Shown: piece after piece, positions 17,200 through 28,358 of the stretch
Position numbering within the stretch: the stretch's first letter is position 1
Layout of the letters: the number at the start of each line of letters is the position of its first letter
Origin: Lysobacter sp. cf310
Lineage (GTDB): Bacteria > Pseudomonadota > Gammaproteobacteria > Xanthomonadales > Xanthomonadaceae
Assembly (NCBI RefSeq): GCF_900114355.1
Contig: NZ_FOSS01000004.1
Span: 398,238 to 462,237, forward strand
DNA: 64,000 bases
Direction of reading: 5' to 3'
The notes under the pieces: model-generated
Told to the model about the DNA's origin: nothing
Databases searched by the model: none
Seen by the model: the letters and a program-made list of their open reading frames with translations, nothing else
Translations under genes and position numbers: made by a program

Positions 17200-18342
17200 T
17201 CAGGCCTGGCCACCGATCCAGGTGCCGGCGACCTGCAGCGCTTCGTCCAGCACCACCAGATCCGCGCGATACCCCGGCGCGATTCGGCCCAGTTCGTGCC
17301 CCAGCCCCAGGAACTCGGCCGGATAGGTCGAGGCCATGCGGCAGGCTTCGTCCAGCGGCAAGCCCAGGCGCTGCACGGTGTTGCGCACCGCGGTGGCCAT
17401 ATCCAGCGCGGAGCCGGCCAGGGTGCCGTCGGCGGTGCTGCACTTGCCGTCGCGGCAGGTCATGGTCTGGCCGTAGAGCACGAAATCTTCGCGCTCACCG
17501 CCCACCGGCGGCATGGCGTCGGTGACCAGCATGATCTTGCCGCGCGGCTTGGCGGCGATGGCGATGCGCAGCGAGGCGTCGTGCACGTGTTCGCCGTCGA
17601 CGATCACGCCGCACCAGCTGTTGGGGTCCTCGATCGCCGCGCCGACGCCGCCGGGTTCGCGGCTGCCCATCGGCGTCATCGCGTTGAACAAATGAGTCAC
17701 GCCGCGCACGCCGTGGGCGAAGGCCGCGCGCAGGCGTTCGTAGTCGGCGGCCGTATGGCCGGCGCAGACCAGCACACCGCGTGCGGCCAGGGCCTGCAAG
17801 GTGGCGTCGTCGAAACGTTCCGGTGCCAGCGTGAGCATGGTCCTGCCGACGCCCAGCGAGGCGATGCGGTCGAGTTCGTCCGCGTCCGGGGTGTGGAACT
17901 TGTCGGGGTTGTGCACGCCCTTGCGCGCGCTGGCCAGGTAGGGGCCTTCGAGATGGATGCCGAGGATGCCGGGCACGCCCTGCGCGATCGCCTCGCGTAC
18001 CGCCGCGATCGCGCGCAGCATCACCGCGACGTCGTCGCTGATCAGGGTCGGCATCAGGCCGGTGCTGCCGTAGCGGCGATGCGCCTGGGCGATGCGGCGC
18101 AGGCCGTCGACATCGGGCGCGTCGTTGAACAGCACGTCGCCGCCGCCGTTGACCTGGGTGTCGATGAAGCCGGGCACCAGATACCGGCCTTGCAGATCGA
18201 TCGTCTCGGCACCGGCCGGCGCGGCGCCCGGGACCACGGCGACGATGTGGCCGTCCTCGACGATCACGCACAGGTCGGATTCGAAACCGCGTTCGCTGAG
18301 CACGCGGCCGTTGACGAAGGCGGTGGCGACGGAAGCGGACAT
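17200..18342 (-). CDS. nagA: N-acetylglucosamine-6-phosphate deacetylase
   Basis: A 380-residue cytosolic metal enzyme that converts GlcNAc-6-P to GlcN-6-P and acetate. Key blocks are DTQVNGGGDVLFND (about 61-74), HLEGPY with metal ligand Glu132, AGHT with His196, THLFNAMTPM with His217, and TDAM with catalytic Asp275. The length is normal for the family. The start ATG at 18342 shares one base with the stop of the upstream SIS gene (TGATG), so it is translationally coupled to it. It is the last gene of the minus-strand operon gntR - nagB-II - nagA. Confidence 0.95.
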   Translation of the reverse strand: MSASVATAFVNGRVLSERGFESDLCVIVEDGHIVAVVPGAAPAGAETIDLQGRYLVPGFIDTQVNGGGDVLFNDAPDVDGLRRIAQAHRRYGSTGLMPTLISDDVAVMLRAIAAVREAIAQGVPGILGIHLEGPYLASARKGVHNPDKFHTPDADELDRIASLGVGRTMLTLAPERFDDATLQALAARGVLVCAGHTAADYERLRAAFAHGVRGVTHLFNAMTPMGSREPGGVGAAIEDPNSWCGVIVDGEHVHDASLRIAIAAKPRGKIMLVTDAMPPVGGEREDFVLYGQTMTCRDGKCSTADGTLAGSALDMATAVRNTVQRLGLPLDEACRMASTYPAEFLGLGHELGRIAPGYRADLVVLDEALQVAGTWIGGQA

Positions 18343-19387
18343 CAGACGGTCTCGGTGACCTTGTTCAGATGCGGCGGCAGATCCGGATTGTGCCCGCGCG
18401 CCACCGACAGCGCATTGGCCGCCTTGTAGAAGCTGGCCACGGTCAGCAGCGGCGTCATCGCCGGATGCTGCGAGCGCGCCAGCGGCAGGCTGCCCGCGCC
18501 CGAGCGCCCGGGCGCGGCCAGCCACACCGGCGCGCCGCGCGCGCGGAACTCCTCGGCCACCGCGACCGTGCCGTCGCCGGTGCCGTCGTCCTGGGCGAAG
18601 GCCAGTACCGGGAAGCCGGGGCCGACGATCGCCATCGGGCCGTGCTTGACCTCGGCGCTGCTGAAGGCCTCGGCGTGCAGGCCGCAGGTTTCCTTGAACT
18701 TGAGCGCGGCTTCCTGCGCCGCGCCCAGGCCCAGGCCGCGCCCGACCACGAACAGATTGCGCGCGTCGACCAGGCCTTCGACCAACGGCGACCAGTCCTG
18801 TTCGAACGAAGCGCGCAAGGCCTCGGGCAGGGCATGCACGGCGTTGAACAGGGTGGCGTCGTTGCTCCAGCGCGCGGTCAGCTGCAGCAGCGCCGACAGC
18901 GAGCACAGATAGCTCTTGGTCGCCGCCACGCTGGTCTCCGGGCCCGCGTGCAGGCCCAGCACCGTGTCGGCGATAGCGGCCAGCGGCGAATCGAGCACGT
19001 TGACCAAGGCCAGCACATGCGCGCCGGCGGACTTGGCGATCTCGGCGTTGCGCAGCAGGTCCGGGCTTTTGCCCGATTGCGAGATCGCCACGAACAGGGC
19101 GTCGTCGAGCTTGGGCTGGATCGCGTAGACCGAGCCCACCGAGGGCGAGGCCGAGGCGGTGACCAGGCCCAGCTGGGTCTCGAACAGATACTTGCCGTAA
19201 GTCGCGGCGTGATCGGAACTGCCGCGCGCGCAGGTGACGATGAAGCGCGGCGGGCGCTGGCGCAGGCGATCGCTGAGGTCGTCGATCGCGTCGGCGTTGG
19301 CCGCGAACTGGCGTGCGACCGCGTCGCCGGCTTCCTGCGCCTCGGCGTACATGCGCGTGCTCGTCGGGTCCAGCAGGGTCTGTGTGC

Positions 19388-19391
<4 letters not shown>
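18342..19391 (-). CDS. nagB-II: SIS-type glucosamine-6-phosphate deaminase (NagB-II)
   Basis: A 349-residue protein with two SIS sugar-isomerase domains. The first carries TCARGSSDHAATYGKY and ISQSGKSPDLL; the second carries VGRGLGLGAAQEAALKFKET followed by EVKHGPMA. It resembles the isomerase half of GlmS but lacks the N-terminal glutaminase. That is the architecture of NagB-II, which deaminates GlcN-6-P to fructose-6-P in Shewanella-type pathways. Its place between gntR and nagA supports that role. The GTG at 19391 overlaps the gntR stop (GTGA). Confidence 0.88.
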
Positions 19392-20140
<749 letters not shown>

Positions 20141-20148
20141 GGGGAAAA

Positions 20149-20276
20149 GATACCAGTCACAGACCACTGGGGGCAACCTGGGCTTTGACCGCCAAGTTAA
20201 ACGGTTGATTCTAGGTTAATTTGCTTAACTGGTATCTCACTGGTATCTTTCCTGGTATGGTTTTGCCCATACCAGT
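20149..20276. promoter_or_regulatory. array of ACTGGTAT half-sites between gntR and zwf
   Basis: Five or six copies in 128 bases. ATACCAGT lies at 20150-20157, with AGACCACT next to it at 20161-20168. ACTGGTAT lies at 20228-20235 and 20239-20246, CCTGGTAT at 20251-20258, and ATACCAGT at 20269-20276. The last two form a perfect 9-bp inverted repeat, CTGGTATGG/CCATACCAG, with a 6-base spacer. The half-site matches the known operator style of NagR/DasR-type GntR proteins (T-GGT-AT...AT-ACC-A). The array ends 12 bases before the zwf ATG, so binding should block zwf transcription, with separate sites toward gntR. An additional GTTAA/TTAAC inverted repeat lies at 20215-20229. Confidence 0.7.
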
Positions 20277-20288
20277 CCGAGCCCGTCC

Positions 20289-21789
<1,501 letters not shown>

Positions 21790-21806
<17 letters not shown>

Positions 21807-22545
21807 GCGCTTGACCGTGATCGAACCGCTGCCCCTGCCGCTGCACGAGCGTCTGTTCGAGGATGCCGGGCAACTGGCGCAGGCCTTGGCCAAGCAGGTC
21901 GCGGCCGATCTGCGCGGCGCGCTCGCGCGCCACGGCGAGGCCTGCATCGCACTGTCCGGCGGCAACACGCCCAAGCGCTTCTTCGAGGCCTTGGCGACGC
22001 AGACGCTGGATTGGGCGCGGGTGACCGTGCTGCCGGTCGACGAACGCTGGCTGCCGCCGGAGCATCCGCGTTCCAACGAGAAGCTGCTGCGCGATCACCT
22101 GCTGCGCGACAACGCCGCCGCCGCGCGTCTGTTGCCGATGTACCGCCCCACCGAAACCCCGGAAGCGGCGCTGATGCCGGTGCTGACCAAGATCGCCAAC
22201 GAAGGCCTGCCGCTGGATGTGGCGGTGCTGGGCATGGGCGAGGACGGCCACGTCGCGTCGCTGTTCCCCGATCTGGGTCGCGACAATCCGGGGCTGCGCG
22301 AGATCGGCCTGCAGCCGCGCGGACGCGCGCCGGTGATGGCGGTGCGCACCGAGGCCATGCCGGAGCCGCGCATGAGCCTGACCCTGAGCGCGATCTTCAC
22401 CGCACCGGCGCTATACCTGCATATCGAAGGCGCGAAGAAGCGCGCCTTGCTGGACGCCGTGCAGCGCGATCCGCGCAGCGTTCTGCCGATCCGCTCGGTG
22501 CTGGCGGGCGCGCCCGCGCCGCCGACCTTGTATTGGAGTCCGTGA
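21790..22545 (+). CDS. pgl: 6-phosphogluconolactonase
   Basis: A 251-residue DevB-type lactonase that hydrolyses 6-phosphogluconolactone. Conserved blocks are [32 protein letters not shown] and [14 protein letters not shown]. The ATG at 21790 has a strong GGAGG at 21778-21782 and overlaps the zwf stop by 17 bases, which indicates coupling. It was chosen over an in-frame ATG five codons upstream because of the ribosome site. Confidence 0.94.
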
Positions 22546-22675
22546 TCGCCACGGACCTCATAGGCCGCGCCGCCGCGGAGTTCGCCCCTCCCACCCGCGG
22601 CGCGCTGTCGCCCTATGCTGGACGGCGTACCGATCCGGACCTCCATCGCCAGCGCTTCGCAGCCAACGAGTCCCC

Positions 22676-24508
22676 GTGAACACCTCATTGCATCCCGTAG
22701 TCGCGCAAGTCACCCAACGCATCGTCGAACGCAGCCGCGCCCGCCGCGACGCCTACCTCGCGCGCATCGACGCCGCCCAGGGCGGCGGACCGCAGCGCCG
22801 GCGCCTGTCCTGCGGCAACCTCGCCCACGGCTTCGCGGCCTGCGCGGCCGGCGACAAGCAGGCGCTGCGCTCGGGTCACGCGCCCAACCTGGGCATCGTG
22901 ACCTCCTACAACGACATGCTCTCGGCGCATCAGCCGCTGGAGCGCTTCCCCGATCTGCTCAAGGCCGCCGCGCGCGAGGCCGGCGCGACCGCGCAGGTCG
23001 CCGGCGGCGTGCCGGCGATGTGCGACGGCGTGACCCAGGGCCGCGAGGGCATGGAGCTGTCGTTGTTCTCGCGCGACGTGATCGCGATGTCGACCGCGAT
23101 CGCGCTGTCGCACGACATGTTCGATGCCGCGCTGTACCTGGGCGTGTGCGACAAGATCGTGCCGGGCCTGCTGATCGGCGCACTGCACTTCGGCCACCTG
23201 CCCGGCATCTTCGTGCCGGCGGGGCCGATGACCTCGGGGCTGCCCAACGACGAGAAGTCGCGCGTGCGCCAGCGCTACGCCACCGGCGATGCGACCCGCG
23301 ACGAACTGCTGGAAGCCGAGGCGCGCAGCTACCACGGCCCCGGCACCTGCACCTTCTACGGCACCGCCAATTCCAACCAGATGCTGATGGAGCTGATGGG
23401 CCTGCATCTGCCCGGCTCCAGCTTCGTCCACCCCAACACGCCGCTGCGCGACGCGCTGACCGCGCAGACCGCGCTGCGCGCGGCGCAGATCACCGCCCTG
23501 GGCGAGGACTACCGGCCGATCGGCCGCATCGTCGACGAGCGCGCGATCGTCAACGGCGTGATCGGCCTGCACGCCACCGGCGGTTCCACCAACCACCTGC
23601 TGCACCTGATCGCGATCGCCGCGGCGGCCGGGATCGAGCTGCGTCTGGAGGATTTCGACGCGCTGTCCTCGGCGATTCCGCTGCTGGCGCGCGTGTACCC
23701 CAACGGCAGCGCCGACGTGAATCATTTTCACGCAGCCGGCGGTCTGGCGTTCCTGATAGGCGAGCTGCTCGACGCCGGTCTTCTGCATGGCGATGTCGAG
23801 ACGGTGGCCGGCCCCGGCCTTAACCGTTACCGCGTCGAAGCGCGGCTCGAAGGCGATGGGCGCATCGCCTACGTGCCGGCGACCGGCCGCAGCGGCGACC
23901 CCTCCGTACTGCGTCCGGTCGCCGAGCCGTTTCGCGCCGACGGCGGCCTGCGCGTGCTGGTCGGCGAACTCGGTACCGCCGCGATCAAGGTCTCGGCGGT
24001 GCCCGAGGACCGCTGGGTGGTCGAGGCGCCGTGCCGGGTGTTCAGCGAGCAGCACGAGGTCAAGCAGGCCTTCGAACGCGGCGAGCTCGAGCGCGACGTG
24101 GTGGTGGTGGTGCGCTTCCAGGGCCCGCGCGCGAACGGCATGCCGGAGCTGCACCAGCTCACTCCCACGCTGACCGTGCTGCAAAAGCGCGGCCATCGCG
24201 TCGCCCTGGTCACCGACGGCCGCATGTCCGGCGCCTCCGGCCAAGTGCCGGCGGCCATCCACGTCACACCCGAAGCCGCCTGCGGCGGCCCGCTCGCGCA
24301 GCTGCGCGACGGCGACGTGGTCCGCGTGGACGCGATCGCGGGCACGCTCAGTCTGCGCACCGAGGACGATTGGACCCAGCGCGAACATGCGCGCGCGGAT
24401 CTGTCTTCGCACCATGTCGGCATGGGCCGCGAACTGTTCGCCGCGTTCCGCGATTACGCCGCACCGGCGGATCGGGGAGCGGGGGTGTTTGCGCGGGATG
24501 AGGGATAA
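22676..24508 (+). CDS. edd: 6-phosphogluconate dehydratase
   Basis: A 610-residue IlvD/Edd-family iron-sulfur dehydratase producing KDPG. Visible blocks are [20 protein letters not shown], the cysteine-bearing GVCDKIVPG and [15 protein letters not shown], and the C-terminal [11 protein letters not shown]. The three cysteines fit the [4Fe-4S] ligands. A GTG start at 22676 gives the typical N-terminus ([16 protein letters not shown]). The 130-base spacer after pgl contains a TATGCT -10-like hexamer at 22614-22619, so an internal promoter is possible. Confidence 0.95.
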   Translation: MNTSLHPVVAQVTQRIVERSRARRDAYLARIDAAQGGGPQRRRLSCGNLAHGFAACAAGDKQALRSGHAPNLGIVTSYNDMLSAHQPLERFPDLLKAAAREAGATAQVAGGVPAMCDGVTQGREGMELSLFSRDVIAMSTAIALSHDMFDAALYLGVCDKIVPGLLIGALHFGHLPGIFVPAGPMTSGLPNDEKSRVRQRYATGDATRDELLEAEARSYHGPGTCTFYGTANSNQMLMELMGLHLPGSSFVHPNTPLRDALTAQTALRAAQITALGEDYRPIGRIVDERAIVNGVIGLHATGGSTNHLLHLIAIAAAAGIELRLEDFDALSSAIPLLARVYPNGSADVNHFHAAGGLAFLIGELLDAGLLHGDVETVAGPGLNRYRVEARLEGDGRIAYVPATGRSGDPSVLRPVAEPFRADGGLRVLVGELGTAAIKVSAVPEDRWVVEAPCRVFSEQHEVKQAFERGELERDVVVVVRFQGPRANGMPELHQLTPTLTVLQKRGHRVALVTDGRMSGASGQVPAAIHVTPEAACGGPLAQLRDGDVVRVDAIAGTLSLRTEDDWTQREHARADLSSHHVGMGRELFAAFRDYAAPADRGAGVFARDEG

Positions 24509-24609
24509 GGCTGCGTTGGCGGCCCGTCTTTTCGGCAAAAGAACAAAGCGAAGCAGAATCCGCAAACCGCAACATCCGCACTCACCCTCGCCATCGCCCT
24601 GGAGCCCCC

Positions 24610-25290
24610 ATGCCCGCCCCCGTCCGCACCGCCTTCCTGTTCGACCTGGACGGCACCCTGGTCGACAGCGTTTACCAGCACGTGCTGGCATGGAAGCAGG
24701 CCCTGGATGCCGACGGCATTCCGCTGTCGGTGTGGCGCATCCACCGCAAGATCGGCATGAGCGGCGGTTTGTTCACCAACATTCTGCTGCGCGAGACCGG
24801 TATCGACATCACCCCGGAACGGGTCGAGCGTCTGCATAAGCTGCATGCCCAAGCCTACGGCGCACAGGCCGCGCAGATCCGGCCGCTGCCCGGCGCGGTC
24901 GAACTGCTGGCCTACCTCAGCGCGAACGAAATTCCGTGGTCGATCGCGACCAGCGGACGCATGGAAACCGCGCGCCACAACCTGGTCGCGCTCGGCGTGG
25001 ATCCGGAGAAAGTGCCGGTGATCACCCGCGACATGGTCCGCCACGCCAAGCCCGATCCGGATCTGTTCCTGGCCGCGGCCGACAAGCTGGGCGCCGACAT
25101 CGAGCATTCCATCGTGGTCGGCGACAGCATCTGGGACCTGTTGGCCGCGCGGCGCGCACGCGCGCTGGGCGTGGGCCTGCTCTCGGGCGGTTACGGCCAG
25201 GACGAGCTCGAGCGCGCCGGCGCATTCCGGGTCTACGAAGACCCGGCCGATCTGCTCAAGCACATCGATGAGGTCGCCGCGCGCGCCTGA
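24610..25290 (+). CDS. HAD-family phosphatase/phosphomutase
   Basis: A 226-residue HAD hydrolase. Motif I is FDLDGTLVDS (nucleophile Asp12, acid Asp14), motif II is ATSGR, motif III is the Lys of HAKPDPDLF, and motif IV is VVGDSIWD. The alpha-helical cap lies at about 20-85, the CbbY/Gph subgroup pattern. It acts on a small phosphorylated metabolite; a sugar phosphate is suggested by its place inside the Entner-Doudoroff cluster, but the substrate cannot be read from sequence. It is not a standard member of edd-eda operons elsewhere. Confidence 0.85.
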   Translation: MPAPVRTAFLFDLDGTLVDSVYQHVLAWKQALDADGIPLSVWRIHRKIGMSGGLFTNILLRETGIDITPERVERLHKLHAQAYGAQAAQIRPLPGAVELLAYLSANEIPWSIATSGRMETARHNLVALGVDPEKVPVITRDMVRHAKPDPDLFLAAADKLGADIEHSIVVGDSIWDLLAARRARALGVGLLSGGYGQDELERAGAFRVYEDPADLLKHIDEVAARA

Positions 25291-25360
25291 GCGTCGGCGG
25301 CGGTCGCGCGGCGACTGGCGCAAAGCGCAACGAGCCGGGTGACCGCCGGGTGCGCAGCCT

Positions 25361-25396
25361 CTACGATGCGGTTCGCTGCGCTCACCGCATCCTGCG
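25361..25396. repeat. palindromic intergenic element, family B (copy 3)
   Basis: CTACGATGCGGTTCGCTGCG followed by CTCACCGCATCCTGCG: a single arm in inverted orientation relative to copy 1, in the HAD-eda spacer. Confidence 0.7.
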
Positions 25397-25457
25397 CCGT
25401 CGACACGCCGCATTGCGTTTCGCCACACCTGCCGTGCATCTATCCATGGAGCTTGCA

Positions 25458-26105
25458 ATGAACTCGATCCACGATCTGCAGGAACGCATCGCCGCGGTAT
25501 TGGCGCTGGCGCCGGTGGTGCCGGTGCTGGTGATCGACGAGCTCGCGCATGCGGTACCGCTGGCGCGCGCCCTGGTCGCCGGCGGCCTGCCCGCGATCGA
25601 GGTGACCCTGCGCACGCCGGTGGCGCTGGACGCGGTGCGCGCGATCGCCAACGAAGTCGAGGGCGCCGCGGTCGGCGTCGGCAGCGTGCGAAGGCCGGCG
25701 GATTTCGCCGCCGCGCAGAAGGCCGGCGCGACCTTCGCGGTGTCGCCGGGCGCATCGGCCAGCCTGATCGCCGCCGCGCAATGCACCGACCTGCCCTGGT
25801 TGCCCGGCGCGGCCACCGCCTCGGAGGCCATGACTCTGGCCGATCAGGGTTACCGCTATCTGAAGTTCTTCCCGGCCGAGTCCATCGGCGGCACCGGCGC
25901 CTTGCGCGGCCTGGGCGGGCCGCTGCCGGAACTGCGTTTCTGCGCCACCGGCGGCATCGGCCCCGACAACGCGCCGCAGTACCTGGCCTTGGCCAACGTG
26001 CCCTGCGTGGGCGGCTCCTGGGTGTGCCCGCCGGCCGCGGTTCAGGCCGGCGACTGGGCCCAGATCGAAACCCTGGCGCGCGCGGCGTCGCAACTGCGCC
26101 GCTGA
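25458..26105 (+). CDS. eda: 2-keto-3-deoxy-6-phosphogluconate aldolase
   Basis: A 215-residue class I aldolase that splits KDPG to pyruvate and glyceraldehyde-3-P. Active-site residues are Glu48 and Arg52 (IEVTLRTP), the Schiff-base Lys136 in KFFPAE, and the phosphate-binding CATGGIG. The loop normally reading GAGTV is GVGSV here, a mild variation. The ATG at 25458 has GGAG five bases upstream; an ATG at 25446 is in frame but poorly placed. The repeat-bearing spacer of 167 bases separates it from the HAD gene. Confidence 0.95.
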   Translation: MNSIHDLQERIAAVLALAPVVPVLVIDELAHAVPLARALVAGGLPAIEVTLRTPVALDAVRAIANEVEGAAVGVGSVRRPADFAAAQKAGATFAVSPGASASLIAAAQCTDLPWLPGAATASEAMTLADQGYRYLKFFPAESIGGTGALRGLGGPLPELRFCATGGIGPDNAPQYLALANVPCVGGSWVCPPAAVQAGDWAQIETLARAASQLRR

Positions 26106-26127
26106 TCGCAAGCTTAATTCGCTGCAG

Positions 26128-26199
26128 TGTAGGAGCGGCGCGTGCCGCGACCGCGCAGGCCGCCGAAGATTCGCAATCGCGGCTTACGCCGCTCCCACA
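26128..26199. repeat. REP-like palindromic element, family A (copy 4)
   Basis: TGTAGGAGCGGCGCGTGCCG at the left pairs with ...CGGCTTACGCCGCTCCCACA at the right. It is followed 46 bases later by copy 5. Confidence 0.8.
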
Positions 26200-26245
26200 C
26201 GAAGCCAGCGCATCGCGCATGGATAGCGATGAAACGTCGTGCTCT

Positions 26246-26315
26246 CTGTGGGAGCGGCGTAAGCGCGATTGCGCAGTAGCCGAAGTTTCGCGGCCGCGGC
26301 AGGCGCCGCTCCTAC
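26246..26315. repeat. REP-like palindromic element, family A (copy 5)
   Basis: CTGTGGGAGCGGCGTAAGCG at the left and GGCGCCGCTCCTAC at the right. Copies 4 and 5 together fill the gap between convergent eda and the lacI-family gene. Confidence 0.8.
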
Positions 26316-26367
26316 GCCAAGGCTAGGGGCCTGAGGCTGTGAGGCTGGGCGTCGCTGATTGGCGCGC

Positions 26368-27411
26368 TCAAGCCTGCGGCGGACGCGGCGGCGCGGTCGA
26401 ACCGCGCACCACCAGGATCGGGCTGAAACCTTCGTTCGCCGGCACCTGCAAGGGCTGGTCGGTTTCGCGGCGCAGGTCGGCGATCAGGCGGTAAGCGGCG
26501 TGACGCGCGATTTCCTCGGTGGCCTGGCGCGCGGTGGTCAGGGTCGGCCAGGACTGCTTGGAGAACGGGCTGTCCTCGAAGCCGGCGATCGACAGGTCGT
26601 AGGGCACGTGCATGCCGCTGGACTTGGCCGCCGCCAGCACGCCAGCGGCGATCTCGTCGTTGCTGCCGAAGATCGCGGTAGGCCGGTTGGGCAGCGCGAA
26701 CAAACGGCGCGCGCCGCGGAAGCCGTCGTCGAAGGAGTAATCGCCCGGCAGCACCAGATCTTCGTCCTCGCCGATGCCGTAGTCGGCCAGCGCCTGGGCG
26801 TAGCCCTTGTAGCGCTCCCAGCTGGAACGATGCGACTTGCCGCCCCAGAGGAAACCGATGCGCTGGTGGCCGAGCTGGATCAGGTGTTCGGTGATGTCGT
26901 AAGCGGCGTCGCGGTCGTCGACCCAAACGCAGGGCGAGCCGTCCTTGGGGTCTTCGGCGGCGGAGACGATGCGCACCAGGCGTATCCCATGCGCGACCAG
27001 TTCGCTGACCAGCTCCATGCGTTCCGACATCGGCGGCGCCAGCACCAGGCCGGCCAGGCGCGCGCCCTGGACCAGATCGATCAGGTCGGCGGCCAGCAGC
27101 GGCGAGGACGAATCGCAGGGATGGATCTGCAGGCCGTAGCCGGTTTCGCGGCAGGCGGCGAGCACGCCGTTCTGCACGCTGATGATGTAGTAGGGGTTGG
27201 GGTTGTCGTAGACCACGCCCAAGGCATACGGCATCGCGCTGCGCAGGCTGCGCGCGGACGGGTCGGGGCGGTAGTCGAGCTCGGCGATCGCCTGGTTCAC
27301 GCGCGCCCGGGTGCGGGCGCGCACGCTGGGTTCGTCGTTGATGACCCGCGATACGGTTTTCAGCGAGACCTGCGCGCGTTCGGCGACATCTTTGATCGTG
27401 GGTCGGCGCAC
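26368..27411 (-). CDS. LacI-family regulator, probable GlcNAc repressor (NagR-like)
   Basis: A 347-residue LacI/GalR protein. The N-terminal helix-turn-helix TIKDVAERAQVSLKTVSRVI is typical (VSxxTVSRV), with hinge helix RPDPSARSLRS, then a periplasmic-binding-like sensor domain (YALGVVYDNPNPYY onward, ending SIAGFEDSPF). GTG start at 27411. It lies on the same strand as, and downstream of, nagP and the methyltransferase gene. A perfect LacI-type palindrome with a central CG sits in the nagP/kinase spacer, so it is the natural repressor of this regulon (inference from position and operator type). Confidence 0.88.
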   Translation of the reverse strand: MRRPTIKDVAERAQVSLKTVSRVINDEPSVRARTRARVNQAIAELDYRPDPSARSLRSAMPYALGVVYDNPNPYYIISVQNGVLAACRETGYGLQIHPCDSSSPLLAADLIDLVQGARLAGLVLAPPMSERMELVSELVAHGIRLVRIVSAAEDPKDGSPCVWVDDRDAAYDITEHLIQLGHQRIGFLWGGKSHRSSWERYKGYAQALADYGIGEDEDLVLPGDYSFDDGFRGARRLFALPNRPTAIFGSNDEIAAGVLAAAKSSGMHVPYDLSIAGFEDSPFSKQSWPTLTTARQATEEIARHAAYRLIADLRRETDQPLQVPANEGFSPILVVRGSTAPPRPPQA

Positions 27412-27547
27412 CGCTGCCTCGGGGTAGTCGATCGGAGTCGCCGCCGCGTTCGCACGCGTGGGCGTTGCGCCTAGCCTACTCGGGCGCCGACGCGACGCAA
27501 GCGGCGCGCGCGGCCGGCCGGCTTAGGCACAGGCGCACGCTGGCGGT

Positions 27548-28267
27548 TCAGGTGTCCAGTTCCAGGGTCACGTCCTCGAACGCCCGGGTCTTGCGGATCG
27601 CCAGCTGGTAGCCGCGTTCGACCAGCTCGTACTGGCCTTCCAGCGTGCGCAGCAGGCCGTCGATGCCCAGCTTGGGCGTCTGCGCGGCGATGCGCGCGAT
27701 CGCACGGTCCTGCCAGCGCTTGCCCAGCGCGCGCCAGAACTCGCGCACCAGCTTGTTGGGTTTGCTGGCCTCGTAATAGGCCGGCGGCATCCACAGGTAG
27801 TCGTCGAAGATCATCAGCCCGCCGACCTTGAGCAGCGGCCAGGACATCACGCCGTCGGCGAGCGCGCCGAACGCGGTATGCCAGCCGTCGACGTAGATCA
27901 TGTCGTAGGGGCCGCGCACGCGGCCCAGCTGCTCGGCGCTGGGACCGGCGTACTCGGTCACCCGCTGCTTCCACGGTGCGACGTTGGCGCGGAAGCGCTG
28001 GTGGTAGTCGCCCTGCAGCGGGTCGGGGCGGAACAGGTCGATGCAGTCGATGCGGCTGTCGGGCTGGGTCAGCACGTTCTGCAGCAGCCACACCGTCGAG
28101 CGGCCCTCGAAGCTGCCGATCTCGAGGAAGCGCAGGCCCGGGCGGTCGCGGAAGCCGTCCAGCCAGCGTTCCCAGTTGCGCACATGGGCCTGGAACCAGT
28201 CCTTGGTGTACTGCGTGTCGCCGCCGGCGGCGCCGGTGGCGATCGAACTCGTATCCGCGTGCTGCAT
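27548..28267 (-). CDS. class I SAM-dependent methyltransferase (Methyltransf_24-like)
   Basis: A 239-residue protein with motif I FLEIGSFEGRSTVWLLQNV, acidic strand IDCIDLF, and the block YDMIYVDGWHTAFGALADG followed by IFDDYLW. These are typical of the macrocin-O-methyltransferase / Methyltransf_24 superfamily. The substrate is unknown. The ATG at 28267 (MQHADTSS) was chosen because the upstream open codons are not protein-like. It sits between nagP and the LacI gene on the same strand, an unexpected member of a sugar-uptake operon. Confidence 0.8.
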   Translation of the reverse strand: MQHADTSSIATGAAGGDTQYTKDWFQAHVRNWERWLDGFRDRPGLRFLEIGSFEGRSTVWLLQNVLTQPDSRIDCIDLFRPDPLQGDYHQRFRANVAPWKQRVTEYAGPSAEQLGRVRGPYDMIYVDGWHTAFGALADGVMSWPLLKVGGLMIFDDYLWMPPAYYEASKPNKLVREFWRALGKRWQDRAIARIAAQTPKLGIDGLLRTLEGQYELVERGYQLAIRKTRAFEDVTLELDT

Positions 28268-28358
28268 AAGTCCTGGCTGACCCTGGCGCCGGTATCGGCC
28301 GCCTATGGTATCGGCGTTCGCGACGGACCGGAGGTGCGCCCGGTCCGTCGCGTCGCGA

